A DNA stretch of 64,000 nucleotides from Colius striatus (Eukaryota; Chordata; Aves; Coliiformes; Coliidae): positions 92,457,088-92,521,087 of the forward strand of contig NC_084759.1 of assembly GCF_028858725.1 (NCBI RefSeq). Reading direction: 5' to 3'. Positions 43,713 to 56,640 of this stretch are shown in pieces. Positions within the stretch are counted from its first letter, which is position 1, and each line of letters starts with the position of its first letter. The notes under the pieces were generated by a model. The model searched no databases, had not been told where the DNA came from, and saw only the letters and a program-made list of their open reading frames with translations. The translations under genes were made by a program, and so were the position numbers.

Positions 43713-46555
43713 GCCTGTAAATTTTCCCCCTTGAAGCTCAAGAAGGGAAGAGTTGCCTCAGATGCTCCTGAGGCCAGTGCAATCCTGTGGTGCAGCAGGG
43801 GGTGTTGGGAAAGGTGCATTTGCACAGGTACAGCCTTGGCATCTGAGGATCCAAGCTCGGCAATACATTACAAGGCTGGCATTTACTGACTGACAGAACA
43901 CCAAGGGAAAGGGAAAGATGACCAGCTTCCTCTCACTGAAGTCATTTTTCTTTTATAACCATCAATTTCAATCTTATTTTCAGACAAACAAGGAAAGCTT
44001 TGAAAGTAAAAAAACCATTTTATATTAACACAGGTAGGTCAGTTCTTTGGACTGTTTAAGTTACCATATTGGATAATTAAATCACCTTGGTATTGGCTCC
44101 TTACCCTGGGATGCTGAGCCCGCATCCCATCCTTCACTGTGCCTGCAAGCAATAGGTTTAGATTCCTGGGTAATGCAAGTGCTCTGTCTCCCCCACCGCC
44201 AGGGAGAGCTGCTATATATGAAGAACATATGGAAAACAGTGGTTTCTGTTACGTTTCAATAGAAACATGGCTGTGACTGCATTTAGTAAAACTGACACCA
44301 TCCAAACTGAAGTGTCTTGCGCAGCAGAGATACCAACATAGGTTAGGTGTAACAAGGCCTATGGTATCTAAATTATCTGTCACTGTCTGACAATGACAGA
44401 TCCTTTGCTTTGACCTGACAAAAAAAACAAGAGTCTGTGATTTGAGATTTCCAGCCTGCATACACATATCTCCGTGGAACAGTCCTGGAGATGTTAATAT
44501 GAATGGAACAATAAGTCAGCAGGAGGTGGTCCAGAAAGCAACAGAGACTTACTAGCAACCAGTCTCTTTTCTATAAATCATTTTGAACAGCATCTGGTAT
44601 TTTTTCATCAAAACAAATCTTTCCGGTTTTATAGGACTTGACTTAATTTTCCTCTCTGATCTGAGTCAAGAACTGCAGTTTGTAATTATCTCAAACTTTT
44701 TTCCACCTCCTGTTGTTTCAACTGCAAAATATTTTATATAGGGCATTGCCAAAGAATTACTTGCTTTTGTGTCCTAGTGAGTGGTTTGCTCAAACTGACT
44801 CGGTTGGTGTTTCATGGCTCTGTGTAGGTCCAAATGAGGTTTACATGAAAGCCTGGAACCCAAGAAATGTGGGCTAGAGGAGCCTGCAGCCCTGTGTTCC
44901 TCTTGCACACGCCTGAAAGGAACACACAGAGAAAAGGTGACAGTCAAGGCTGCTGATCCAAATCTATCAAACTGCAGCCTTCTATACTTTGCAAGTACCT
45001 ATTTCCACCAGCGGCATGAAATTCCTCCTGCATTCTGCCATGGCTGGCTCTGGGATCTCTCTTTTCACACCTTTGTGTAACTCTCATGTGGCACAGCAAC
45101 ATGGCTATGGTAACTCCTGTGATGAAGCCTAGTTATTCCATCAAAATTAATCTGACATCTTCTTTAGGTCTGTTAATGAGTATAATTATCTAGACGGCAC
45201 CAAGAGATCAAGACTATATGCCATATAGATCAAGAAAAGCAATCTGGCCTGAGGCAGAGAGAGGTAAGTAGGTCTAGAGTCCCCCAGAGAAACAGGTTCA
45301 AAATATCAATTTTAAGAAATAAAAGTTTTCTTAATTTTTCTGGGGCAAAGCTACAGTCATGCCACTGAGTTCAGTGGACGATTGGCATTAGCTTTGCATT
45401 GAGGTCACACACATCAGCCAGCAAATGACCTGAACCACAAAAAAGCTCCACAATGTGCATTTGACCGTCTGCAAGAGTCCCCACTTTGTAAACAGAGACA
45501 CAAGCAGCTGCAACAAGGCAGATGGAAAACCAGAGGCATGATTTCAGTGCGTAAACAGGAGTTACAACCTCAAATACTGCACAGTTAAAGCTAGCAATGA
45601 TATTCCCATTTTCCTTTTCTAATAATCGAATGTAGCATGTGTCCTCGTATAAGAACTAATAATACCTGATAACTTTTGATTTTCTTCAGAGTAAAGCCTC
45701 TAAATTGCTTTCTCTGAAGCTCAGCAGGACACAAAGAGGAATTGAACACACATAGATATTAAGAAAATGCCAAATACAGTAGAACACATTTCTTTTTTTC
45801 CTAAATGCAAGCATTTCAGAGGAGCAGGGTCCAGTTGGGATATCTGAAAGGCGAAATCTCTGAGGCAGTGGGGTCAGCAGTGGCTGGGCCACCATTTTCA
45901 CAGGGAGACACTTGGGTAGCCAGGGGTCTCCCTTAGCACAAGCTCAGAGGTCAGTGGCAAACGACCAGATGCCTCTGGCTCAGCAGCTTTTTGTTGTCCC
46001 CTGATTCACAGAGCAGGATGCTGCCTGGTGCCTACCAGACCTTGTCAGGAACAGCAGCACCCGCTCAAGTCCCACACTGGTCTATCGATAGTGGTGGTGA
46101 AGCTCCACTCAAAGGATTGCATGCAGACAGACTATCCTGCCTCATCTCCTGGGAGCACTGGCTGGTTCCTCCTGCAGATCCTCAGTGGCAGAATTCCATG
46201 GAGCCTCCCAAGTCAGCGATGTTATTTCTAACCAAAAGAACTTCACATGGACAGCCGTTCCTGTGCAATGTTCATGTGCAACCAAGGTGGTGAGGCTAAA
46301 AGTCTCCTTCCTGGTATTTTAAAAGGACACTTTTCAGAGGGAAGTTTTTACAGTAACATGTATTAACAATGTCCTTACCCAAACCAAATGTCAAGACTGG
46401 CAGGCAAGAAAAATGGAAACCTGAAAGATAAAGGAAGAACTTTTTCTGCTGCCTTAATGATAGGCCATAGAAAACCTTTTTCTCTGCTACCTCACACCAG
46501 CTTCCGCTATCAGGACTGAAAGAGGGTGGACAGCAAACTAACCATGAGCCACACA
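43713..46555. other. Unassigned sequence
   Basis: No repeat, RNA gene or coding region recognised. Confidence 0.5.
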
Positions 46556-46668
46556 CCTTCCTGTGTGACCTGATCAAGATGAAGCTCCTTTAGCAGTGGT
46601 TTGGGCTGTATGATCTCTTTAGATCCCTTTCAACTCTGAGCCTTCTGTGATTCTGTGATACTGTGATT
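46556..46668 (+). mobile_element. CR1 LINE 3' fragment, first of a head-to-tail pair
   Basis: CTGTGTGACCTGATCAAGAT to TTCTGTGATTCTGTGATACT. It ends where the next CR1 copy begins. Confidence 0.8.
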
Positions 46669-46902
46669 TAGAATAGATGTAAGGAAGAAGTTCTTCACTA
46701 GGAGGGTGATAAGGCACTGGCACAGTTTTCCCAGAGAGGCTGTGGATGCTCCATCCCTGGCAGTGTTCCAGGCCAGGTTGGATGAGGCTTTGGGCAACCT
46801 GGTCTAATGGGAGGTATACCTGCCCATGGCAAGGTGGTTGGAATCAGATGATGTGCAAGGGTCCCTCCCAACTCAAACCATTCTGTGATTCTATGATTTT
46901 TA
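46669..46902 (+). mobile_element. CR1 LINE 3' fragment, second of a head-to-tail pair
   Basis: Starts AGAATAGATGTAAGGAAGAA inside the CR1 3' region and runs through GGTTGGATGAGGCTTTGGGC to ATTCTGTGATTCTATGATTT. The subfamily differs from the copy before it. Confidence 0.85.
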
Positions 46903-47722
46903 TCTCTCTGGAGTTTTTTCTCATCTTTTTGCAGTGCTGCTGGGTGGAGAGTACTTTTCCCAGCTCCTCCCCAGGAACCTCTGTGCTCCCCCCAGCATCT
47001 CATGATGAAGTATTCATAGGGAGAGGGGCTCTGAGGGGTGAGTACTTATGATGCTTAAAGTAAGTGTCTGGCTCTCCACAAAGGCTGAGATGTTTTATGT
47101 CCAGAGAGCTGACTGGGAAGCAGGTGATAATTTGCCCATGGTCACAGACCTATGGCAGGAATTCTGATCCCGAAACCCTAAGCAATCAATCAGACAACAG
47201 ATGGAAAAGGAGCATTATTGCTACTGATTTGCAAATCTTACTATGTTGCCTGGTTTGCACTCTGTCATTGTGCTACTAACACCCATTTAGCTGCTTGATC
47301 CTAGAACTTTAAGAGCAGATTCAATCTTCTCTGTAGAAGACTGGGCAAGTTTTCTTTACCACTTTGTATTTTAATATGAAAAGAAATTTTTTTTTTTTTT
47401 AATTGTAAAAACAAGAAAAGTTTTGAATTTTATAGTTCTAGGGGGAAAAAACGTATTAGATTAGTATGTTAAATCCTAGATTAATATGAATCCCGAAGAC
47501 CTGCCATACATATACACATAATACAGATGTATACAGATATATGCATAAAACTGTATTGTTTTTAGCAGCATGACCAATACAGCCTAAACACTGGTATAGT
47601 TACAATAAGCAAAGAAAGTTCTTTCCCAGCAGTCAAAGAAAAATCATGACTGAAAAAAACACTTTAATTTTTTTTTTTTAAAATTCAGTAACTGAGTTAG
47701 AATCCCTGAAAGTTTCACCTTA

Positions 47723-47872
47723 ATCACAGAATGGTAGGTGTTGGAAGGGACCTTTAGAGGTCATCTACTCCAACCCCCCTGCAAAAGCAGGTTCACCTAG
47801 ATCAGGTCACATAGGAATGTGCCTAGCTGGGTCTTGAAGACCTCCAAGGAAGGAGACTCCACAACTTCCCTG
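47723..47872 (-). mobile_element. CR1 LINE 3' fragment
   Basis: Begins ATCACAGAATGGTAGGTGTT and continues AGGTCATCTACTCCAACCCC and AGGAGACTCCACAACTTCCC, then stops abruptly. Confidence 0.87.
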
Positions 47873-48259
47873 GTCAATGTCCCATATCTCTTTCCATAGT
47901 GCTCTTTTCCATAGTGCATAGCTTCAGAAGCACCTGACCTACTGTAACTCCTGAACTTTTTCGCTTCAAAGAAAAGTTTCCACCATTTCCTCCTCCAAAT
48001 CATGTTTCATGTATCACAGAGGGTGAAGTACTGATGATTTACTACAGTGCCAGCAGATGTGTATACACACAACCTCAACACAGCAGCTCTCTCAGAGGCA
48101 GCACACAGGCACAGGAAGAGGTTTGCATGCACACGCACGCTTTAAGAAGGTGCGTGTTTATTATTACAAGGGAAAGAACAAATATTCATGGGTCTCATCT
48201 ACTTGAAAACGCAGTCTTTCCAGTTCAGATGTGGAAGTGTCACCTTGGATGTGGAGATT

Positions 48260-48312
48260 TCATAGAATCATAGAATAATTTCTGTTCCTAAAATTGTTGC
48301 AAGAGTCTATAC
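48260..48312 (-). mobile_element. CR1 LINE tail remnant
   Basis: TTCATAGAATCATAGAATAA is the inverse octamer tail; only the last few tens of bases of the element remain. Confidence 0.55.
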
Positions 48313-51000
48313 CAGAGCTCCATGGGGCCTCTGGGTTCTGCCTCTGCTGTGTAAAGAAGAATAAAGATCATGGCAAGTGAGATCTCAGAGAGGGAAGGCA
48401 TTTGTGGCATAGGGATCTTCCAAATCAGTGGCTGCATCTTCCTCTTTATTAAGAAAATCATCAAGAGTCATTAACTCTTAATGTACCTTGATCTCATTCA
48501 ACTGACAGTAACCATTTGTTAGTGACATTTGTTTGGAAAAGTCAAACAGCATTCTCAGATCAAAATGCAACTTTGGTCTCAAAACGAGCAAGCAGTTTGG
48601 TGGGAGTTGGAGCTGCTCCTGTAACATCACAGGAAAGAAGTGTTGCATGTGAAGAATGAAAAAGAAATGTATTTCCAGGGACTTTAGCCAAGTCAAGAAA
48701 GCTTGCTTCTCTTTTAAAACATCATTTTCCTTTTCCAAGATGCCTGCAAAATTCTTTTGATGAATCTTGGCCCTAAAAACCCACCAAAATGTCAGCTTGG
48801 ATATTTAGTAAGACCAGATTATTTTTCCCAGAAGGTGAAAGATGTTGCAATGGAGGTGCCACGTGGGCTGTTAAGCACCTTATTGCAACGTTCAGACTAT
48901 CAATGTAGAGAAACTGTACAGTCCAGTCCCCGGTGCAGGTGCTTTTTGTCCTTTTTAGGAGCATATTCAGACAGATTTTGCTTAATCCATTTCCAGAGGA
49001 GATCCAAACACAGTTGGCAGGCAACTGGCAAAGAAGCATCCTCTCTGGCAAGCAAAAACAACAGTAGCGTCCTCTGAGACACTCCTTCCTTATTCTTCCA
49101 GAGGGACTTTTTCTCATCTTGGTAGTCATTTTTTTTCCAAACTTTCACCCTAAAAGTCTTCTATTTCAGTTCCTGTCTTCCCTTCGACTTCTGTGTACCG
49201 TTCATCTCTTTCTGAGCAACTCTTCAATATGAATAGATACACTTCTCATGCTCCCTCTATTCCTACAGTACCTCCACCTTTCATTTATATCACTGGCGCT
49301 AATGAGCATATTTAACTTTTTAAAGAATTTCTTCATGAATCAGCAATTTTACTACAATTACTATTTTACTCGCTCTATTCCCAGCTCCGGATCTCACCAA
49401 AGAGAAACAATTGTCCACAACAAGATGAATCAGAGTAAACTTCCTCTGAATAAACTCGTGTTCATGAAAAGACAACTCGCAGATACCCTCCTACCTTCAT
49501 CAACAAATAAAGCCATGTGAAAAAATTGCTGTCAATGCTAGTGTTGTAGTAGTGCAGGCAATATTCACTCAAAGACATAGAGAGTCTAAGTAATGCACAT
49601 GCAAAGACAAACACAGGCAACATAGTACAACCACCAGAGTTGACTCAAAGCCACCCTTCCTTTGCTAGCTACCTCCTTATATGCTGCTTCTGTCCATGAG
49701 ATCACCCAGGGCCCAATTGATTAACTTGCAGCACCTGTTTCTGAAGTAGCTTGCCAGCTGCATTAACTTATCCCTACCATCTTTATTCAAGCTGGCTGGT
49801 CCAAGCTACATCTGCGCCTACATGCTAGGACTCCAAAAGCCTGATTCTCTTAAGCTATAAAAGCATTGTTCCTCAGAAGTTTTATGTATGTGTCTATGTC
49901 CCCAAAACCAGATCACCTGTTGCACCATTATTCACAAGTAGTGCTACACATTGGATTTTTTCATGTTAATGAAAAAGAATAATAAGTCTGAAACTGGTAT
50001 TTCAGACAGGATGAGGGTCTTGTTCTTCTGACTCAGAAGCAATCTCAAGGTGCATGAAGTGAAAAAGCACTGCAAAGAAAAGATAACTATGCAGATTGTA
50101 CAAAATACATTCAAAATGGGAAAACTAAACAATAAAAACAATCCAGTGACACTGTGAAATCTTCCATAAACGAAGTGCTGCCCAGCCCTGCCAATATCAC
50201 TGTCAGATGAGGACTTGTCAGGATATTACCTTTCAGATGAGCTTTTTTTTCTCCTAATTTAAACTGGGGTTATACTTGTGTGGAGTAGGTGAGCCCAGTG
50301 CTCATGCTGTTCTGTGCTCTTTTGTTTCATGCTCCCTCTTGGCACAGCTGTTTTTCAGTGTTTGGAGGTTTATTCTTCCCATACCAACGTAACAGTTAAA
50401 CTAAGTCTTTACATGTACATGTCTATTAAAGAAGCAGTCTGGTACTTTTGGAGGGTAGCATTCCTGGGCATCGTATGTTTTCCACCCAGTGTAGAGACAG
50501 CCCAGGGACAGCCATTCCTGAACGGCTCCCTTCACTGCCTCAGCCCTGTGCTAAACGCTATCTAGGAAGGAGGGTATCCAGCTCTTTTTTTTTAATTAGT
50601 AGGGCTGAGGAAGAAAGCAGAGGAATAGGTATCCTGCTCTGAGGCCCTCATGATGGCAAATCCTTTGTAAATAACTACTTGGCTTTGAAACTGCTGATTA
50701 TACACAGTACAGTTTGCAGCATCAGACCCTATGGCTACTTTTTTAATTACTTACCTGCACCTCATCAATCTTCTTTTTTTAAAGCATTTTATCCAAAGTC
50801 TCGGCCAACATTCAGGACAGCAAGGAAAACATTGCTCTGTATTTATCTTAACCAATACTGGCCTTTATCTGGTGACAGGTTCACAGGCTGCCAAACTCCT
50901 TCCCCATGTTAAAACAGACACTAAATCCTCTGGCAAACAAGATTTCTTATTACTGCCTTCAAGTAGTGACAGTGGAAGCAAATCAGCCTACCCCTCATGA
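48313..51000. other. Unassigned sequence with two opposed TATA-like sites
   Basis: A minus-strand GCATATAAGG at about 49684-49675 and a plus-strand GCTATAAAAGC at about 49854-49864 lie 170 bp apart in opposite orientation. The surroundings could be an old LTR, but no ends are visible. Confidence 0.35.
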
Positions 51001-51320
51001 CAACCGGCGCGATGCATCCTGTCGCCCATTACACCAGAGGCCAGGCATCCCATCCAGAGCCTCCCGCCAAACCCCACATGCTGCTGGGTGGACAACTTTC
51101 CTGGACAGGGAGGTCTCAGCTCTGAGCCTGCTCCTCGAAGCGGGGTCATGCCTGCTGGCCCCTCTTATCGTACTTTCCTCACCCAGCCGCAACGGTCGGC
51201 AAGTTTTGGAAAGTCGGTGACGCGGGTCCAAGGGCACAGGAGTCCAGGTCCAAATAGACTCCCTTGCCCATGGTCGTATCCGATACTGGAGTTACAGAAA
51301 GAAATAGGCATCTCCTCACC

Positions 51321-51702
51321 TCAGTCGCCTGCAGTGTATCCTCCGTCGGCTCTGGCCATGCTGCATGGGAGCTGCGGCGAGATAGGGGGCTGCCCTTCCT
51401 ACCGGCGGGTGCCTGACACTGTTTGCGAAGTCTCCCCTGACCCCCTCGCTGCCCAGCCATCCCGAGCCGGTCCGTGCATGATCGTCTCTGTCTCTGGAGC
51501 CAAAAGTGAGGGGAGGCAGTGATGCGATGCGATGCGGCAGCGGTAACCTGAGCTCCCTGCCTGTCTCTTCCCTCTCTCTCTCCTCCCTCCTTCTCTCTTC
51601 CCTCCCTCTCCCTGACTCCCCTCCTCTCTTTCGTAGGTAACAGACCAACAGTACCGCCGCGGCTCCATCGGCAGGGAAGGGAAAGTTAGGAACTGCCTGC
51701 AA
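51321..51702 (-). promoter_or_regulatory. CpG-rich island with minus-strand donor; candidate promoter and first noncoding exon of B3GALT5
   Basis: About 51000-51700 is much richer in G+C and CpG than its surroundings. Read on the minus strand it holds a purine-rich GAGGAGAGAGAG-type stretch, then GC-rich sequence ending in the donor GACTGAG|GTGAGG, with the last exon base near 51321. This is what a TATA-less CpG promoter with a noncoding first exon looks like, and B3GALT5, 12.5 kb further along, needs an upstream exon. The link to B3GALT5 is inference; a separate lncRNA, or a plus-strand start (a GTAG|GTAACA donor lies near 51635), is equally possible. Confidence 0.4.
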
Positions 51703-54700
51703 ATGTTTTTATTTGGAGTATTTTGGATGAGAGGGGGGAGACAATGGCCTCCCAGGCACAGGAACAGTGTTCACAAAGCCGAAAATTGTGTCAGAGCAGA
51801 GTTAGCCCTCCCCAGCGCTGGGAAAGTTCATCTCTGCGCTTCCAATTACAAGCGGTACTGCCTTGATTTGCACAGTGGGAGGGAGATCTCCCTCTGCTAA
51901 AAAGGCTGCATCGAGGCACTCTCGGAGTCAAGGGATTTTCCCTGATGAGAAATGACAACCTGGTGAAAAGGGCAAAGGGGAGCAAATACCATCCTGCATG
52001 CAGCCCTGGCAGCAGCTGCAGCAGCACCCACCACAGTGTTCACTCTCTGCCCTATCACTTCATCACCCATCTTCTAGGATACCCGTGTTTGCTTGATCCC
52101 TGACACTTTACTGTTTGGGGACCAGTTCAGATTCAGGATGGCACTCAAGCCTGTCATAGTTAAGCCTTTCAGGTAGGGCTGGTCCAAGTCCATGTGAGAT
52201 GTCCCAGCCCTTTCCAGAGCCATTTTCAATACTTCTTGGTATAAATGGAGAAGTACAGCTTTTTTAGCTGCATATATACACATACTGTCCTCCAGTCATT
52301 GCGACTGCTTCACATGACAACAATTACTGAAGCAAATGGCATTGAGGAATTACATTTCTCTGCTAAGGGCTTCAAGCTCAAGCAGAAAAGAATACTTCCA
52401 AATAAATAATGGCAAAATACACACCAACAATTGGGGGAGTTTGAATTTATAGCGAGAAGTATTCGCTTTGATTTGTCATTGTCATTTTTGAAACAGGCTG
52501 TTCTAGTGCTGCATAAAAAACAACAGACAAATCAATCACTATGGGCTGCTGGCAGCTCCCTTTCTCCTCCCCCTCCACTCTAAGGCTAGGGATGGATAGA
52601 TATAGTGAACAAGACATAGAAAATGCTGCTTCCTTGTTCTGCTTTGGAGGAGAAACACAAGTAAGAAAAGAGGGTCAGATCCGCTTCCAGATTTGCTGCA
52701 GACAAGACTGCTCCAAATAGCTTTAGTTTCATCTGAAGAGGAAGCATTAGCTAAGGCACCTAGAATGCCTGTGCCTCCCTCTCCAAGCATGACTCTCTCT
52801 TTTGTGTTCCAAGTTCACAAAAAAAACTCCTTTCCTTTGGTTATAGGAAACTGCTAACACTTTGTCACAGTCTGACCTACAAAGTTCTAGAGATACCGGA
52901 CACACGAAAACTTCTGCAAGCAGATTTTCTGCCCTCCACTTGGACATTTTCCTATGGAAAATGGGAAGGCAGCAGAGGGCTGGGGCTCATACCTCTACCC
53001 ACATAGCAGCTGTGCCTGCATGAGCTGCCCTTGGAGCAGGCCTGCCAAGGAGCCTGCTGAAATGGGAGCAAGTTGCTGTTTCATACAAAACCTGTTCCCA
53101 ATCCCTTCAGCCATGCCAGTGGAAGGTTACTGGTCACAGCTTGCTGTGTGAGTTTAAGCAGTTTGCTTCTCCACAGCTCTTACCCTGCCCAGCTGTCATT
53201 AAAACCATGGAGACTTGAGGGCATTCAGTCTCTGACAAGCCTGCACTCTGAAAAGCACACATTGCACTCGGAGATTATACAGACTAACGCCTGAGAGAGG
53301 CACAAAAGGGAGAAAAATAAACTCTGAAATATCCAGCCTTTGTGCTGGAAAAAAACAAACCAAACCAAACAAAGCCTCAACAGGCATAATCTACTTTATA
53401 CCTCTGAATCAGGATGGCACTTGCTGGGCAAGGCCATCACTGTGGCAGCAAAGCACTTAAGGAAAGTAATGTTAACATATGCCTGTATTTCATTAGCAGT
53501 AAATTTAAATCGATGTATGTCCACATGAAGTCAGACCCCAAAGAGTGAGAGAGAGCCTAAACCAGTGTTGTAATTTAACTAAAATCATCTAAGCCTTCTC
53601 TAAATGCACATAGCTTTAACCTGTCACATCAAACGAAAATTATGTACTATAATCTTCCTGTTCCCTTAGTCACCAAAAGAGGCTAGATCAAATATTAAAA
53701 CAAAGAGAGCATGGATGGTGCTTAGCTGGCCAAGGAGGAAGCGAGGCTCACAGAGCAGGATATTCAGCTTGAACCAGGGGTATTTCTTCCTTCCAAACCA
53801 GAGTGCCCTCCAAACTCAGCTCCTACGGCACCCCCATCCATGTTGCTCCTTTCTCCTTCAAGTAGGAAACTGGCAACTTGAGGCACTGATTGCACTGGTG
53901 GCTCTATATTGTCATCTCCTTTGACAAGTAACATTAGTTGGATGTGGCCTCGCTCAGTGACAGTTAATTTTTCTGCATACAAGGTTGTTCAAGCATTAGG
54001 CAGGCGGCGATAAGGTCAGGCTGCAAACATCCATCAAAAGATGCTGTTGTTTGGTTTGGGTTTAGGTTTCTGGCATTTTGCTTTACAGTCCTATGAAAAA
54101 TGTGAACAGGAGCTCTGTCCTTCGGTTTTGCTGAATGCATGTGCTGATAAGACAGCTGTGAGGGAAGCTGTGTGGGACTAGTGCTCAGTTGAAGAGGGTA
54201 CACGATTGGCAGGCTGCATACTCTGTGTAGGCATGGGATGTTTACACAGCTTTACTGCCTGACTGCCTTGGAAGTTTCAAGGCTATTGACTTCCATACAA
54301 AGTGAAATCACATTTTCATATAGAAGTTTTCAAGATTTTTCTACAGCAGATCGACACATATTTATTTCAGTCAGAAGGAGGGCTTTTGTTAAAATAACAG
54401 CAGCATTTGTTCAATGGGCACAGTTTATGCTATAAAGGCATTAGTAGCGGTGTGGATAAATCTAATATGAGCAAAACTGTCACCAATAAAACATGCTTGT
54501 ATAGTAGCAAAATGGCTTCTACCCTCAGATATACAGTATTATAATTCTACTGATGTAAAACTGTATCTTTGGCAGGCAGTGTCAATTCTATTGGTAAAAT
54601 GGGCATACCAGATACCTCACTGCACAGGCTTTGTCTATGGAACAGCACCCCTGTTAGGGCAAGGTGGGAATAGTGCTCACAATTATGTTAGAAAATGTAA

Positions 54701-54920
54701 AGTCCTACAATAACTTCTACAAGCAAAACTTAAACCTCTTAGCACGCACAGCTAACAAAATAACTGGGTAGCCACTGTTGTGTACCATTCCCCACAGCTG
54801 ACTCCTATATGAGTCAAGGGTCCTGGGGCTGCACCTTGTCCTACTTTCATCCCTGGGATCACAGAAGGGTTTCTCCTGCTGACCTGCCCCTGCCCCTTGT
54901 CCTATGTTTCCATCTTACTT

Positions 54921-54995
54921 TTACCTTACCTTACCTTACCTTACCTTACCTTACCTTACCTTACCTTACCTTACCTTACCTTACCTTACCTTACC
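54921..54995. repeat. (TTACC)15 pentanucleotide tract
   Basis: Fifteen perfect TTACC units. On the minus strand it reads GGTAA, so each junction forms AAGGTAAG, a consensus 5' splice-site core. Confidence 0.97.
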
Positions 54996-55413
54996 TGCTT
55001 CTCTGTTCTGCTTAAATGAGTAAAGCTCTGTGAAAACCTAACATTTTATAAATCTAGATATGTTTGTCAAACCACTGCCTAAAGAGCACAGGAAGCTGAA
55101 TTTGCCTGTTTTCATATCCCATTTCAACTTGCCGCTGCAGAACACTGATGGGTACAGCTGTTCCTGGATGCAATCATGTGCAATGGCATATGCAGAAGGT
55201 TGAGACAGGGATGGGGAGGGGTGAGGAAAGAGGCTGTTTCCACCCTTGGCAGGGTTGGGTTCAACACTATAGCAGCAATGGCACTGCCAATCTACTGCAT
55301 GCCACTGGAAACAAAAAGTATTAGCTGAATTTTAAATTAAATATGCAGAAAGCAATGCTCCTGTTCCCAAAACGCATGCACACTGTTAATATAGCTATAA
55401 GTGTTCCACTCAC

Positions 55414-55552
55414 TCATTTTCTTCTTCACAGCAGATCGCACCTGGTTGGTGAAGCTCAGTTGTAGCATACTACATCCCAACAAGAAGCCAGTTAGGAAAA
55501 TGCTGGAGGCCAAACAGTAGTGCAAAAAACTCTTCGATAAATCGTTTCCCAT
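55414..55552 (-). CDS. Possible first exon of a small membrane protein, unrecognised
   Basis: The ATG at 55552 begins MGNDLSKS, which fits the MGxxxS N-myristoylation pattern, followed by about 20 hydrophobic residues (YCLASSIFLTGFLLGCSMLQ), then SFTNQ and a basic VRSAVKKKM end. The frame meets GTGAGT, a perfect +1 to +6 donor, after 139 nt, although the exon-side bases (TGA) are poor; a second possible donor is CCAG|GTGCGA at about 55440. Without splicing the frame runs 71 codons. I do not recognise the protein, and a chance frame remains the simpler reading. Confidence 0.2.
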
Positions 55553-56594
55553 AAGAGTTTTTCATGTGGAGGGAAAAATCTTAAACTGCCTGTATCATTC
55601 ACAACCTAACTTTGCATACTTGAATAAAGCTAATCAGTAAAAGGACATTAAAAAGTCAGTTAATGGAACTGCTTAAATATATGGATCAGGCTTTAAAAGG
55701 TTCTTTAACCGATGTTCACAAATGCTGTGGTCTTCTTAATAATAGTTTTGTTTATGCATACCTGATACTAGATTATACTCTTTATTTGTAAGAAAGCATG
55801 CTATTAATATTGAAATAAAATTTTATTCAGAGTTACAAATTAAAGCATTGTAACTTTTTTTAATGTCCATTGCTAATAATTCTTTGCTAGCTAAGCCAAA
55901 CTCAGTCCAACCATTTCTGTATAGGACTATGCAAACTGTGTAGGTTTGCAAACTGTGAAGAAGAAATTCAGTGAGCCCAGGAGTGTCTCCATCTCCTGCT
56001 GAAGCTGTGTATTTATTGCTTAACTAATTACAGCGGCACTAACCTGTTGCAAGACCTGAGATGTATGGACTGTGACTTTTCATTTCATCCTACATAAAAC
56101 TTCCAATCTATTCTCAGACTTTTGTCCTCCTGGTCATTACTATTTCCAGTGCTAATTACTAGAGGTGCCTGGAGCAATCCATCTGTTGAGGAGATGCTGC
56201 ACCTTATGGTGTAGTCTCTTGAGGATGGGAGCAGAAATGTACTCATAGCAACAGGCTCCTGGCTTGGTTCCTCCTCAGATAGTGGACATGGGAGGATGCT
56301 GGCTGTGCCCGGTGGCATTACTTCATGTCTCCCACCTGTACACACTAGGGTTTGGCTGAACAGCAGACTGTCTTTCAGAAAGGAAGCCCAGCTTGACTTT
56401 GGTCCTGTGAGCAGCACAAAACGCTTTTGCTTCTACTAAGAAGATGCCTGAATATCTAGCCTTCCAAACTGCAGGGGTCTTTTGCCTTATTTCTTGCTGT
56501 GTTTTCGTTGGCTGAGGTTTGCATCCTGCTCAGGGGAGTTGACGTGTCCCTCTGCCAGAAGACACAGACTGCTATCGAGTTGCCTTTTGAGTTT

Positions 56595-56640
56595 CACAGA
56601 ATCACAGAATCATCTTAAATTTTGAGCAGGTGAAGACAAT
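56595..56640 (-). mobile_element. CR1 LINE tail remnant
   Basis: TTTCACAGAATCACAGAATC is the inverse octamer tail; what follows is too decayed to place. Confidence 0.5.

Larger units (their letters stand above)
51703..56594. other. Unassigned sequence right of the CpG island
   Basis: Contains the (TTACC)15 array and the possible small membrane-protein exon at 55414-55552; otherwise nothing recognised. Confidence 0.5.

Noticed and set aside
51316..51702. 128-codon minus-strand and 144-codon plus-strand frames in the 51-kb island
   Set aside because: Arg/Glu/Gly-rich products from purine-rich, GC-rich sequence; both strands open at once, which is typical of islands without coding.
54921..54995. 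Interstitial telomere repeat
   Set aside because: The unit is TTACC, not the vertebrate TTAGGG/CCCTAA hexamer.
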